DNA of 64,000 nt from Flavobacterium terrae (GTDB lineage Bacteria > Bacteroidota > Bacteroidia > Flavobacteriales > Flavobacteriaceae). Position numbers and translations under genes: made by a program. The notes below the pieces were generated by a model, which was given only the letters and a program-made list of their open reading frames with translations, had not been told where the DNA came from and did not search any database. Each line of letters starts with the position of its first letter. The stretch's first letter is position 1. The stretch spans positions 372,001 to 436,000 of the forward strand of contig NZ_FQZI01000002.1 in NCBI RefSeq assembly GCF_900142035.1, in the 5' to 3' direction. Below are positions 34,067 through 43,575 of this stretch, in pieces.

Positions 34067-36481
34067 ATGAGAAAACTATTTTTTACTATTTGCTTTGCTA
34101 TATTTTATCAAAGCGGTATTTCACAAGAAAATTTGGAATACCAAAAGCCATCAGCTACAATTCTTACTCTTGCTGATTACGAAAGAGCACCATCTGTTAG
34201 CATGGACACAAAAAAGGAGTATATGCTATTAACATATCGCAACACCTATAAAACTCTTGAAGATTTAAGCCAAGAAGAAATGCGCTTAGGAGGATTGCGT
34301 ATTAATCCTATCACCAACATTTCAAGTTCAATAACTTACAGCAACAATCTTAAAATAAGAAAAATTAAAGACAAAACAGAAACGCAAGTTTCTGGCTTAC
34401 CTCAAAATGCAAGAATTGCATACTTGAATTGGTCACCAGATGAAACAAAAATTGCTTTTACAAATACAACTAGTACTGGTGTTGAACTTTGGGTTATTGA
34501 TGTACAAAGTGCTTCTGCAAAAAAACTAACAGAAGGGATTCTAAATGCTAATACAGGTTCACCTATTAATTGGTACGCCAACAGCAATAGTATACTAGTG
34601 AGACAATTAGCTAAAAACAGAAAAAATCTAATTGATAGCAAAAAAGAATTACCTAAAGGACCTACCGTTTCAACTTCAGATGGAAAAGTTTCTCAAAATA
34701 GAACCTACCAAGATTTATTAAAAAGCCCTACAGATGAAGCTAATTTTGAAAATTTAGTAACTTCTGAATACTACACCATTAACCTAGATGGTTCATCAAA
34801 ACTATTCAAGAACGCAGATTTATATATTAGCGAATCTTTTTCACCTGACGGTAGCCTATTGCTAGTAAATACTCTAAAAAGACCTTTCTCTTACATTGTC
34901 CCATTAAGTCGTTTTCCTATTACAACCGAAGTGTTTGATAGCAATGGAAATCTTGTCAAAGTAATTAATGAGTCACCTTTGACTGAAATAATGCCTAAAG
35001 GATTTATGGCAGTAAAAAAAGGCAAAAGAAATATTTCATGGCGTAATGATGAGCCTACAACGCTATCATATGTAGAAGCCCTTGATGAAGGTGACCCCGC
35101 TAACAAAGTTGATTTTAGAGACGAATTATTTGTTTGGAAAGCACCATTTAATTCAAATCCAATTTCGTTACTAAAAACACCTCAACGATTTGGGGGAATA
35201 ATTTGGGGAAACAACACAACTGCTATTGCCTATGATAATTGGTACGACACAAGAAATACTAAAACGTATTTATTTAACCCTTCAAACCAAGCAGAAACTC
35301 CAAAAGTTATTTCAGATAGAAATCAGCAAGACATTTATTCAGACCCAGGAAACTTTGAAACCAAAAAAAATCAATTTGGAAGAAATGTTTTAGCTATTGA
35401 AAACAACAACCTTTATTTAATTGGTGATGGTTTTACTAAAGAAGGGCAATTCCCTTTTGTTGACGAGTTTAACTTAGGCTCTTTAAAAACTAAACGTTTG
35501 TACCAAAGCAATTATAAAGATAAAAAAGAGGATATTTTATCTATTGAAGATTTTAAAAAAGGAGATGTTTTAGTTTTAATTCAATCAAAAACAGAATTTC
35601 CTAACTATTACTTTAGAAATATAAAATCTAAAGATAAAACAACACCTATTACTGGTTTTAAAAATCCTTTTGAAAGCATAAAAAATGTATACAAAGAAGT
35701 AATTAAGTACAAGCGCAAAGACGGAGTAGAGCTTACAGGAACTTTATATTTGCCAGCTGGTTATGATAGAATTGCAAAAAAAGAAAAACTTCCTTTATTG
35801 ATTTGGGCTTATCCAGAAGAGTTTAAAGACAAGAATTCGGCTGGTCAAAACAATAAAAATCCTAATGAATTTACTTTCCCTAACTATGGTTCATTTATTT
35901 ACTGGGTAACTAAAGGTTATGCCGTTTTAGATGATGCATCATTTCCAATTATTGGAGAAGGAACTACTGAACCTAATGATACTTTTATCACTCAGCTTGT
36001 TGCAAATGGTGAAGCAGCTATCAATGCTGTGGATCAATTAGGATACATAAACCCTAAAAAAGTGGCTGTTGGCGGACATTCATACGGTGCTTTTATGACA
36101 GCAAACTTATTGACACATTCAAACTTATTTGCTTGTGGTATTGCTCGTAGTGGTGCTTACAATCGTACATTGACTCCATTTGGTTTCCAAAGTGAACAAC
36201 GTAACTATTGGGAAGCACAAAAAGTGTACAATGAAATGTCACCGTTTATGAATGCTGAAAAGATGAAGACTCCATTACTTTTGGTTCATGGTGACGCCGA
36301 TAATAATCCAGGCACTTTTACTTTACAAACAGAGCGTTATTTCCAAGCTTTAAAAGGTTTAGGCGCTCCTGTTAGAATGGTTCTTTTACCTAAAGAATCT
36401 CATGGATATGCAGCTAAAGAAAACATCTTCCATTTATTATGGGAACAAGATCAATTTTTAGAGAAATATCTTAAAAACTAA
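34067..36481 (+). CDS. S9 family prolyl-oligopeptidase-type serine peptidase, glutamyl-endopeptidase-like (S9D)
   Basis: An 804-residue exported protein (signal MRKLFFTICFAIFYQSGISQ). An N-terminal beta-propeller (about 25-540) and a C-terminal alpha/beta hydrolase carry Ser in GGHSYGAFM, Asp in HGDADNNPG and His in ESHGYAAK. The segments EEMRLGGLRINP and CGIARSGAYNRTLTPFGFQ closely resemble plant chloroplast glutamyl endopeptidase, so cleavage after Glu is plausible, though not proven by sequence. Monocistronic, with a strong terminator. Confidence 0.9.
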   Translation: MRKLFFTICFAIFYQSGISQENLEYQKPSATILTLADYERAPSVSMDTKKEYMLLTYRNTYKTLEDLSQEEMRLGGLRINPITNISSSITYSNNLKIRKIKDKTETQVSGLPQNARIAYLNWSPDETKIAFTNTTSTGVELWVIDVQSASAKKLTEGILNANTGSPINWYANSNSILVRQLAKNRKNLIDSKKELPKGPTVSTSDGKVSQNRTYQDLLKSPTDEANFENLVTSEYYTINLDGSSKLFKNADLYISESFSPDGSLLLVNTLKRPFSYIVPLSRFPITTEVFDSNGNLVKVINESPLTEIMPKGFMAVKKGKRNISWRNDEPTTLSYVEALDEGDPANKVDFRDELFVWKAPFNSNPISLLKTPQRFGGIIWGNNTTAIAYDNWYDTRNTKTYLFNPSNQAETPKVISDRNQQDIYSDPGNFETKKNQFGRNVLAIENNNLYLIGDGFTKEGQFPFVDEFNLGSLKTKRLYQSNYKDKKEDILSIEDFKKGDVLVLIQSKTEFPNYYFRNIKSKDKTTPITGFKNPFESIKNVYKEVIKYKRKDGVELTGTLYLPAGYDRIAKKEKLPLLIWAYPEEFKDKNSAGQNNKNPNEFTFPNYGSFIYWVTKGYAVLDDASFPIIGEGTTEPNDTFITQLVANGEAAINAVDQLGYINPKKVAVGGHSYGAFMTANLLTHSNLFACGIARSGAYNRTLTPFGFQSEQRNYWEAQKVYNEMSPFMNAEKMKTPLLLVHGDADNNPGTFTLQTERYFQALKGLGAPVRMVLLPKESHGYAAKENIFHLLWEQDQFLEKYLKN

Positions 36482-36486
36482 TAAAT

Positions 36487-36515
36487 AAAAAGGCTCCTTT
36501 AAGGGAGCCTTTTTT
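36487..36515. terminator. Bidirectional terminator between the peptidase and ABC genes
   Basis: AAAAGGCTCC pairs with GGGAGCCTTTT with flanking A and T tracts; its end overlaps the last bases of the minus-strand ABC gene. Confidence 0.85.
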
Positions 36516-37449
36516 ATTTAACAACATTTAAGTTTACGTCTAATTGGAGTTCCAAAGGAGTTGAATGCTCAAAAAACAAAGGTTTTCCATTAAAAGCCGC
36601 TTTTACAAGATAGTGACTCCCTTTAAAATAGTTTTGTTTCACCGTTACTCTAAGCAATCCTTCCTCAGCTACTTTTAACTGATGTGGGTATACCAAAATC
36701 GTTTCAGAAATTGCATTTTTATTCACTATTAATTCATTAACCTCTCCAAATAAAGAAGCTACATACTTATTTTTGGGGTTCTGATAAATTTTCATAGAAG
36801 GCGCTTTACAAACTACTTCTCCATCTTTCAAAACTATAGTTTCATCAGCAAACGATAATGCATCTGTACTGTCATGGGTTGCTACAATTACTGTAATTCC
36901 TCTTGCTTTCAAATAAGCAAAAAGATTTCTACGCAAAGCATTTTTTCTAAAATTGTCGATGTGACTAAAAGGTTCATCCAGCATTAAAACTTCTGGCTCT
37001 AAAGCCAAAACTCTAGCTAGAGCCACTCTTTGTTGTTGACCACCACTCAATTCATTAATTCTCACTCGAGAGTATTCACCCATTTCAACAATCTCTAATA
37101 ACTCTTGAATGCGCAAACGTTTTATAGCCAATAATTGATTTGATAAAAATTTTCCAACACTTTCGGCAACAGTTTCGTAAGGCATTAACCCAAAATCTTG
37201 AGCCATGTATTTCATAAATGGCATCCCTGGTACCAAGTTATACTTTGGTCCCAATACTTCAGTATCATTCCAAAAAATTTTCCCTGCACCTAAATCGTGT
37301 AATCCGTAAATTAATTTAAGCAGTGTACTTTTTCCGCAACCGCTTTCTCCAATAACGGCAATATTTTGCCCTTTTTGGATTTCAAAATTAATTGACTTGA
37401 TAATGGTTTTATCTGTATAGCCAAACGATATGTTATTTACCTGAAGCAT
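36514..37449 (-). CDS. ABC transporter ATP-binding protein (orphan)
   Basis: A 311-residue ATPase with Walker A GESGCGKSTLL, signature LSGGQQQRVALARV, Walker B VLMLDEPFSH and switch His in VIVATHDS. A C-terminal extension (about 235-311) resembles the TOBE-like domain of PotA/FbpC importers. No permease or binding protein lies near, so its membrane partner is encoded elsewhere. A TATTTTTG box lies at 37468-37475. Confidence 0.92.
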   Translation of the reverse strand: MLQVNNISFGYTDKTIIKSINFEIQKGQNIAVIGESGCGKSTLLKLIYGLHDLGAGKIFWNDTEVLGPKYNLVPGMPFMKYMAQDFGLMPYETVAESVGKFLSNQLLAIKRLRIQELLEIVEMGEYSRVRINELSGGQQQRVALARVLALEPEVLMLDEPFSHIDNFRKNALRRNLFAYLKARGITVIVATHDSTDALSFADETIVLKDGEVVCKAPSMKIYQNPKNKYVASLFGEVNELIVNKNAISETILVYPHQLKVAEEGLLRVTVKQNYFKGSHYLVKAAFNGKPLFFEHSTPLELQLDVNLNVVK

Positions 37450-37490
37450 TATTTAAAATTAGGAGCACAAAAATAGTGAGATTACCAATA

Positions 37491-37518
37491 AAAAAGCTGT
37501 CACAACGGACAGCTTTTT
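37491..37518 (-). terminator. Terminator after the OmpA lipoprotein gene
   Basis: AAAAAGCTGTC/GACAGCTTTTT, perfect 11-bp stem with a 6-nt loop. It lies between two minus-strand genes. Confidence 0.85.
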
Positions 37519-37537
37519 CAACAATTTATTTTAAAAA

Positions 37538-38233
37538 TTATTGTCCTGCTTCTTTTTTAGCATCTTGAATCATTTTATCATTGGCAGTAATAGCAAATTC
37601 CACACGACGATTTTCTCCACGCCCAGCATCTGTGTCATTACTTGCTATTGGTTCAGTCTCTCCCATTCCTACAATTTTAAAACGAGATGATACCAATCCT
37701 TTGCTGATTAAATAATTTTTAACCGATTCTGCTCTTTGTTTTGACAAACTCATGTTGTAATCATCAGCACCTTTGCTATCTGTATGTCCAAATATTTCAA
37801 TGTTTGTATCTGGATATTCTTTAAAAACAGGTACCAATTTATCTAAATTCCCCTTTGCTTTAGTAGTTAAAGTAGCTTTATTAAAATCAAAATTAACCGA
37901 GTTTTCACCTAAAGTCAATTTAATTCCTTCCCCTACTCTTTCCACTTTTGCTCCAGGTAATGATTCGCTTATACTACGCGCTTGACGATCCATTTTATTA
38001 CCAATTAAACCTCCGGCAACTCCTCCAACTACACCCCCAATTACAGCACCTAAAGCTCCGTTTCCTCCTTTACCTATATTGTTTCCTAAAACTCCACCAA
38101 GTACAGCTCCCCCAACAGCACCAATTACCGCTCCTTTTTGCGTATTATTAGCATTTTTTACAGACTCACAACTCGACAATGTCATTCCAAAAATGAATGA
38201 AAAGGATAATGTGTATATAATAGACTTTTTCAT
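37538..38233 (-). CDS. OmpA-family lipoprotein with glycine-zipper region
   Basis: A 231-residue outer-membrane lipoprotein (lipobox TLSSC near residue 23). Residues about 35-80 are Gly/Ala-rich with GxxxG repeats (glycine zipper), and about 105-220 form an OmpA peptidoglycan-binding domain (VNFDFNKATLT, IFGHTDSKGADDYN, LSKQRAESVKNYL, NRRVEFAI). It anchors the outer membrane to peptidoglycan. It lies 2 bp after the lipocalin-like lipoprotein, in one operon. Confidence 0.93.
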   Translation of the reverse strand: MKKSIIYTLSFSFIFGMTLSSCESVKNANNTQKGAVIGAVGGAVLGGVLGNNIGKGGNGALGAVIGGVVGGVAGGLIGNKMDRQARSISESLPGAKVERVGEGIKLTLGENSVNFDFNKATLTTKAKGNLDKLVPVFKEYPDTNIEIFGHTDSKGADDYNMSLSKQRAESVKNYLISKGLVSSRFKIVGMGETEPIASNDTDAGRGENRRVEFAITANDKMIQDAKKEAGQ

Positions 38234-38235
38234 AA

Positions 38236-38727
38236 TTATTTAGTTACGTTATTTTTTTTGAATTGATACACCACACTGGTTAATTTACCACCAACATCAA
38301 TTTTATCAATTAACTGAAAAGACTCTTGTGTTTGATTGGACAATAGTAAAATATAACCATCTCTTTCTTTTTTTGCTTTTTCACCAGCATCAAGAAACTT
38401 GAGCACAAATTGTTGGTCTTTGTTTACGTACCATTTTATTTTTGAAGAAAATTGAGGACAGTTCCCTTTAGTTATTTCCATAGTACCAGAGTCATTATTA
38501 GAAACAAACTGCCAGTTACTTCCTTCGAAACATTTTGAATCAGCAATATCAAAAGAAGTTACTTTAAAATATTCTGAACCAGGAAAAGAAACAGATGTAA
38601 TGGTCCAATTTCCTTTTATAGCAACTTGTGATCTTCTATCAACTGTTGTAGAAGCGACAGTCGTTTGTTTTGGTTTACAGGATAATACTAGTCCAATTAG
38701 ACATAAAAATAATGCTAGTCTTCTCAT
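38236..38727 (-). CDS. Lipocalin-like lipoprotein
   Basis: A 163-residue protein from ATG 38727 (MRRLALFLCLIGLVLSC, with Cys as lipid site). A 10-residue in-frame extension overlaps the -7 box and is rejected. The mature part is a beta domain beginning IKGNWTITSVSFPG with two further Cys residues (SKCFEGSNW, KGNCPQF), as in bacterial lipocalin-like proteins. Ligand unknown. It is the first gene of a two-gene envelope operon with the OmpA lipoprotein. Confidence 0.83.
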   Translation of the reverse strand: MRRLALFLCLIGLVLSCKPKQTTVASTTVDRRSQVAIKGNWTITSVSFPGSEYFKVTSFDIADSKCFEGSNWQFVSNNDSGTMEITKGNCPQFSSKIKWYVNKDQQFVLKFLDAGEKAKKERDGYILLLSNQTQESFQLIDKIDVGGKLTSVVYQFKKNNVTK

Positions 38728-38754
38728 ATGATTTGTTTTTAATGTATGAATATT

Positions 38755-38782
38755 CAAAACTACAACTAAAAGTAGAGATCAA
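38755..38782 (-). promoter_or_regulatory. Promoter of the lipocalin/OmpA operon (TTG-N17-TAGTTTTG)
   Basis: TAGTTTTG on the minus strand at 38755-38762 with TTG 17 nt upstream (38780-38782). Confidence 0.6.
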
Positions 38783-38896
38783 ATTTACACAATTTCAGCC
38801 GATTTTTATACTATTTCTACTACGTCATTTTGTCACTTTTTAAAAAGTGGTATTTAATTTGACAGTCGCTATTTAATAATTTTTAAATCTATTCTT

Positions 38897-40783
38897 ATGA
38901 CAACAGGAAAAATTAATGTTTCAGTAGAAAACATATTCCCTTTAATCAAGAAGTTTTTATATAGCGATCATGAAATTTTTCTTCGTGAATTAGTTTCAAA
39001 TGCAACAGATGCAACACTTAAATTAAAACACTTAACAAATATTGGCGAAGCCAAAGTAGAATTTGGCAATCCAATAATTGAAATTAAAATTGACAAAGAA
39101 GGTAAAAAACTACACATTCTAGATCAAGGCTTAGGAATGACTGCTGATGAAGTTGAAAAGTACATTAATCAAGTTGCTTTTTCTGGTGCCGAGGAATTTT
39201 TAGAAAAATATAAAGATTCTGCCAAAGATTCAGGAATCATTGGTCATTTTGGTTTAGGTTTTTACTCAGCTTTTATGGTAGCTAATAAAGTTGAAATCAT
39301 TACTAAGTCTTTTAAAGATGAACCTGCTACACACTGGACATGTGATGGTAGCCCAGAATTTACTTTAGAACCTCATTCAAAAACAGAAAGAGGAACTGAA
39401 ATTATTCTTCATATCGCAGATGATTCATTAGAATTCCTTGAAGATTTCAAGATTCGTGAATTATTAACTAAGTATAATAAATTCATGCCTGTTCCCATTA
39501 AATTTGGAACAAAACAAGAAGCATTACCTAAACCAGAAAATGCTCCTGAAGATTACAAAACAGAGTACAAAGAAGTTGACAACATCATCAACAATCCAAA
39601 TCCTGCTTGGACTAAACAACCAGCAGATTTAAACGATGAAGATTATAAAAACTTCTACAGAGAATTATATCCAATGAATTTTGATGAACCTTTGTTCAAT
39701 ATTCATCTTAATGTGGATTATCCTTTTAATTTAACTGGAATTTTATATTTTCCTAAGTTGGGAGATAATATTCAAATTCAAAAAGACAAAATTTCATTAT
39801 ATCAAAATCAGGTGTATGTAACTGACAATGTTGAAGGAATTGTACCTGAGTTTTTAATGATGTTAAAGGGTGTGGTTGATTCGCCAGACATTCCTCTAAA
39901 CGTATCTCGTTCATATCTTCAAGCTGATGGAAACGTTAAGAAAATTTCAAATTACATCACTAGAAAAGTATCCGACAAATTAAAATCTCTTTTCACAGAA
40001 AATAGAGTCGATTTTGAACAAAAATGGAATGACATTAAAATTGTTTTAGAATACGGTATGTTATCTGAACCTAAATTTTATGAAAAAGCTGGTTCGTTTG
40101 TTTTATATCCAACAACTGAAGATAAATACTTTACTCTTGACGAATTAAAAGAAGCTATAAGCCCTAATCAAACTGACAAAAACGGAAAATTAGTAGTTTT
40201 ATATGCTTCAAATAAAGAAGCACAACACAGTTATATAGATATCGCAAAGGATAAAGGTTATCAAGTATTGCTTTTAGATTCACCAATTGTATCTCACTTA
40301 ATTCAAAAATTAGAGGCAGACAATGAGAACCTTACTTTTGTTCGTGTAGATGCTGATCATATTGATAAATTAATTGCAAAAGAAGAAACTCAAATTTCTA
40401 AACTTTCTGATGAAGAAAAAGAAAAACTAAAAACTTCGTTGGAAGGAATTGTACCAAAAGAAACCTATACTGTACAACTTGAAGCCATGGAAAGTAATGC
40501 TGCTCCTTTTATTATCACACAACCTGAATTTATGCGCAGAATGAAAGAAATGAGCGCAAGCAGTGGGGGCGGAATGTTTGGTATGGGTAATTTCCCAGAA
40601 ATGTACAATTTGATTGTTAACTCAAATTCAGAATTAGCTTCAGCAATTCTAAAAACAGAAGATAAATCAACTCAAGAGCATTTGGTAAAACAAGCACTCG
40701 ATTTAGCTAAACTCTCTCAAGGTTTACTTAAAGGAGAAGAGCTTACAGCCTTTGTAAAAAGAGGTTTTGAAACCCTTAAATAA
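38897..40783 (+). CDS. htpG: Molecular chaperone HtpG (Hsp90)
   Basis: A 628-residue cytosolic ATP-dependent chaperone. The GHKL ATPase domain has EIFLRELVSNATDA, DQGLGMT and GHFGLGFYSAFMV; the middle domain has the catalytic-loop Arg in LNVSRSYLQ; the C-terminal dimerisation domain is complete. Length is typical. A strong terminator follows directly. Confidence 0.97.
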   Translation: MTTGKINVSVENIFPLIKKFLYSDHEIFLRELVSNATDATLKLKHLTNIGEAKVEFGNPIIEIKIDKEGKKLHILDQGLGMTADEVEKYINQVAFSGAEEFLEKYKDSAKDSGIIGHFGLGFYSAFMVANKVEIITKSFKDEPATHWTCDGSPEFTLEPHSKTERGTEIILHIADDSLEFLEDFKIRELLTKYNKFMPVPIKFGTKQEALPKPENAPEDYKTEYKEVDNIINNPNPAWTKQPADLNDEDYKNFYRELYPMNFDEPLFNIHLNVDYPFNLTGILYFPKLGDNIQIQKDKISLYQNQVYVTDNVEGIVPEFLMMLKGVVDSPDIPLNVSRSYLQADGNVKKISNYITRKVSDKLKSLFTENRVDFEQKWNDIKIVLEYGMLSEPKFYEKAGSFVLYPTTEDKYFTLDELKEAISPNQTDKNGKLVVLYASNKEAQHSYIDIAKDKGYQVLLLDSPIVSHLIQKLEADNENLTFVRVDADHIDKLIAKEETQISKLSDEEKEKLKTSLEGIVPKETYTVQLEAMESNAAPFIITQPEFMRRMKEMSASSGGGMFGMGNFPEMYNLIVNSNSELASAILKTEDKSTQEHLVKQALDLAKLSQGLLKGEELTAFVKRGFETLK

Positions 40784-40796
40784 GAATTCTACAAAT

Positions 40797-40830
40797 AAAA
40801 AAACCTGCAAGTTAATTTGCAGGTTTTTTC
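40797..40830 (+). terminator. htpG terminator
   Basis: AAACCTGCAA pairs with TTGCAGGTTT around a 5-nt loop, followed by a T tract. Confidence 0.88.
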
Positions 40831-40883
40831 TTTTTATAAATAATCAAATACTATTTCCGAACTTTGACAGTAAATACAACAAC

Positions 40884-41288
40884 ATGACACTATCTATAGA
40901 AACCCCTGCATTGCTATTTTCTGCAACCTCATTAATACTTTTAGCTTACACTAATCGATTTTTAACCATTGCACAAATCATTCGCAGTTTAAAAAAGAAC
41001 TATCAAGAAGATCATAACAAATCAATCCTTCTAGAAATTAAAAACTTGAACAAACGATTAACCCTAATTCGTTTCATGCAACTTATGGGAGTTCTTTGTC
41101 TTTTTTTATCGGTTTTTGCCATGCTTTTACTTTTTATTGATATGCAAAGCATTGCTATTTATCTTTTTGGTTTAAGTATGCTATGCTTATTAATTTCTCT
41201 AGGAATTTCTTTTTGGGAAATAAGTATTTCGGTTAATGCACTTAGAGTTCATTTGAGTGATTTAGAAGAATTTTCTAAAAAAGATTAA
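40884..41288 (+). CDS. DUF2721 family membrane protein
   Basis: A 134-residue inner-membrane protein. ATG 40884 begins MTLSIETPALLFSATSL; the longer frame starting in htpG runs through the htpG terminator and is rejected. One transmembrane helix near 5-25 and two near 70-115 flank a charged loop (RSLKKNYQEDHNKSILLEI), as in DUF2721 proteins. Function unknown. Confidence 0.85.
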   Translation: MTLSIETPALLFSATSLILLAYTNRFLTIAQIIRSLKKNYQEDHNKSILLEIKNLNKRLTLIRFMQLMGVLCLFLSVFAMLLLFIDMQSIAIYLFGLSMLCLLISLGISFWEISISVNALRVHLSDLEEFSKKD

Positions 41289-41337
41289 ACCTTATCAAGT
41301 TCTCATGGTCTTATTGGTAAACTAAAAAATACAGACT

Positions 41338-42135
41338 ATGAAAAATTATTTTGTCTCCGCTCTTCTTATTTTAGGAATAACAACATCTTTTGCTCAACAA
41401 AACGATACTCCCGAATATTCAGGGGAAAACTTCAGCCTTGAAGGAGCACTTTCTATGCTTAAAAAAGCTAATTCTATAGAGGAATTTGAAACTTTAATTA
41501 ATAAAGAAAGTAATGATGTAAATAATCTTGATTTAAACGATGATGGAGAAACAGATTATGTTACTGTAGAAGATATTGTAGAAGAAAACAAGCACGTTTT
41601 AGTTTTATCTGCTTTGTTAAATGAAAAAGAAAAACAAGATGTAGCTACAATCGTAATCGAAAAAACTGGGAATGAAGAAGCGCAACTTCAAATTTTTGGT
41701 GATGAAGATTTGTATGCAGAAAATACAATTGCTGAACCATTTGATGTTAATGAAAAGATGGATTCAGGGAAAAATGGGCCAGCCATACCCGAATTAATTA
41801 CAACAAGAATTGTAGTAAATGTTTGGTTTTGGCCAAGTATAAGATTTATTTATGCTCCTGGTTACAGAGTATGGATTTCTCCTTTCCGTTGGGCTATGTA
41901 TCCACGATGGTGGAAACCTTGGAGGCCTATTCGCCATACAGTTTTTGTTACTCGTTGTCATGTGCACAAAACTCACATTCATAGAACACCAACACGTCGT
42001 GTAGTTGTACACAAATCATACGCACCTCGAAGACATTCATCAACAACACTAGTTAAAAACAGAAGAGGAACTACAGTAGTTCATAAAGGAAGAGCCGGAA
42101 GAGTTAAAGCGGTTCACCATTCTAGAAGAAAATAA
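41338..42135 (+). CDS. Exported uncharacterised protein with a basic, His-rich C-terminus
   Basis: A 265-residue protein with signal peptide MKNYFVSALLILGITTSFAQ. Residues about 25-125 carry an EF-hand-like DLNDDGETDYVTVED and a small alpha/beta domain. A Trp/Arg-rich stretch follows (WFWPSIRFIY...RWAMYPRWWKPWRP), then a highly basic His/Arg/Thr-rich tail (about 200-265). The tail could bind nucleic acid, polysaccharide or metal. No recognised family name. It sits 45 bp before the DUF1800/DUF1501 pair. Confidence 0.75.
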   Translation: MKNYFVSALLILGITTSFAQQNDTPEYSGENFSLEGALSMLKKANSIEEFETLINKESNDVNNLDLNDDGETDYVTVEDIVEENKHVLVLSALLNEKEKQDVATIVIEKTGNEEAQLQIFGDEDLYAENTIAEPFDVNEKMDSGKNGPAIPELITTRIVVNVWFWPSIRFIYAPGYRVWISPFRWAMYPRWWKPWRPIRHTVFVTRCHVHKTHIHRTPTRRVVVHKSYAPRRHSSTTLVKNRRGTTVVHKGRAGRVKAVHHSRRK

Positions 42136-42180
42136 TTTTTTCAATCAATCCAATAAGAACTCATCACAAAAACGCTTGTT

Positions 42181-43566
42181 ATGAATAAATCATCACTTTG
42201 GTCGTTACGCTTAGGATTTTCTAATAAGCAAAGTCAACTAATTGAAGAATTAGGCTTAGAAAAGTTTTTACATCTTTCTTTTCAATCAAAAGTAGATTAT
42301 AGTATCCCTACTTTTCTTAACGAAAGCCCTAAAAGCTTAGCAGAACTTAGAGACAGAAGAAAAACATTGAAAGATTCTGAAAATAAAGAGTTGGCAAAGC
42401 AAATGATTGTGAAAGAAGCTAAAATTTCAAATGAAATGAAAGCTTGGTGGATTGAAAAAATGATGAGTGAGAAACATCCACTTCGTGAAAAAATGACCTG
42501 CTTTTGGCACAACCATTTTGTTTCAACGTTTCAAAAGGTGAAAGTGAATTATTGGATTTTCGAATACAATCAGTTGCTTCGTGAAAATGCTTTTGGAAAT
42601 TTTAAAGACTTAACTAAAAAGGTACTCTATAGCAATGCAATGGTTCGTTATCTTGATAATGTTGACAATAAAAAGGGAAATATAAACGAAAATTTAAGCA
42701 GAGAATTACTTGAGCTTTTCACACTTGGAATTGGAAACTACACTGAAAATGACATTAAAAATGGTGCAAAAGCCTTAGCTGGATTAGGAATTGGTCAAAA
42801 AGAAGCCTTTTACAGACCTTTATTTGAAGATAATGACACTATTACGTATCTAAGTAAAACGGGTAATTTTAAGGTTGATGATTTAGTTGATATCATTTTT
42901 GAACAAAAAAACATCCCTTATTTTCTTACTAGAAAAATTTTGAAATGGTTTATATACGATGAACCAAACGAGGATTTAGTAAAGCATTATGGCGATTATT
43001 TTCGTAGTGTTAATTTTGAAATTAAACCACTGCTAACTAAAATTTTCACAGAAGAATATGCTAAAAACAATGCTGGGTCAAAAATTAAAAATCCGTTAGA
43101 ATACATTATTCAACTTACGAGTGAGCTCGAAATAAAAATTCCAAACAAAAGAATTTTAGTTTTGTTTTTAAGAGATCAAGGAATGGATTTATTCAACCAA
43201 CCGAATGTCAAAGGTTGGGAAGGTGGAAAATCTTGGTTAACATCTCAAATATATCTTCAACGCAACAATGTGACTGATTTGCTATGTGATGGCAAACCTT
43301 TTAGAAGAAATGTTCTAAAAGAAGAAATGAACGATGATGCAATTTCCATCAATTTCCAACCTCAGCTAAATTGGAAAGGAGATACCAACAAAAATATTAT
43401 AAAAGATCTAACTGACAGATTGCTTTTTTTAGTTGATGAAACCAATCAGAAAGATTTTGAAGCTATTTTAAAATACGACTTTAACCCTGATTCTCAAAAT
43501 GCCAATCATGCAGTTTTACGATTATTTAATGCAATAACTAAAGTACCTGAATTTCAACTAATTTAA
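42181..43566 (+). CDS. DUF1800 domain-containing protein
   Basis: A 461-residue protein matching DUF1800: REKMTCFWHNHFVSTF, SRELLELFTLGIGNYTENDIK, then PNVKGWEGGKSWL near residues 340-352. It lacks the usual N-terminal signal peptide, starting directly at MNKSSLWSLRLGF. It lies 9 bp before the DUF1501 gene, its usual partner. The pair is widespread but its biochemical role is not established. Confidence 0.92.
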   Translation: MNKSSLWSLRLGFSNKQSQLIEELGLEKFLHLSFQSKVDYSIPTFLNESPKSLAELRDRRKTLKDSENKELAKQMIVKEAKISNEMKAWWIEKMMSEKHPLREKMTCFWHNHFVSTFQKVKVNYWIFEYNQLLRENAFGNFKDLTKKVLYSNAMVRYLDNVDNKKGNINENLSRELLELFTLGIGNYTENDIKNGAKALAGLGIGQKEAFYRPLFEDNDTITYLSKTGNFKVDDLVDIIFEQKNIPYFLTRKILKWFIYDEPNEDLVKHYGDYFRSVNFEIKPLLTKIFTEEYAKNNAGSKIKNPLEYIIQLTSELEIKIPNKRILVLFLRDQGMDLFNQPNVKGWEGGKSWLTSQIYLQRNNVTDLLCDGKPFRRNVLKEEMNDDAISINFQPQLNWKGDTNKNIIKDLTDRLLFLVDETNQKDFEAILKYDFNPDSQNANHAVLRLFNAITKVPEFQLI

Positions 43567-43575
43567 TTTGAAACC

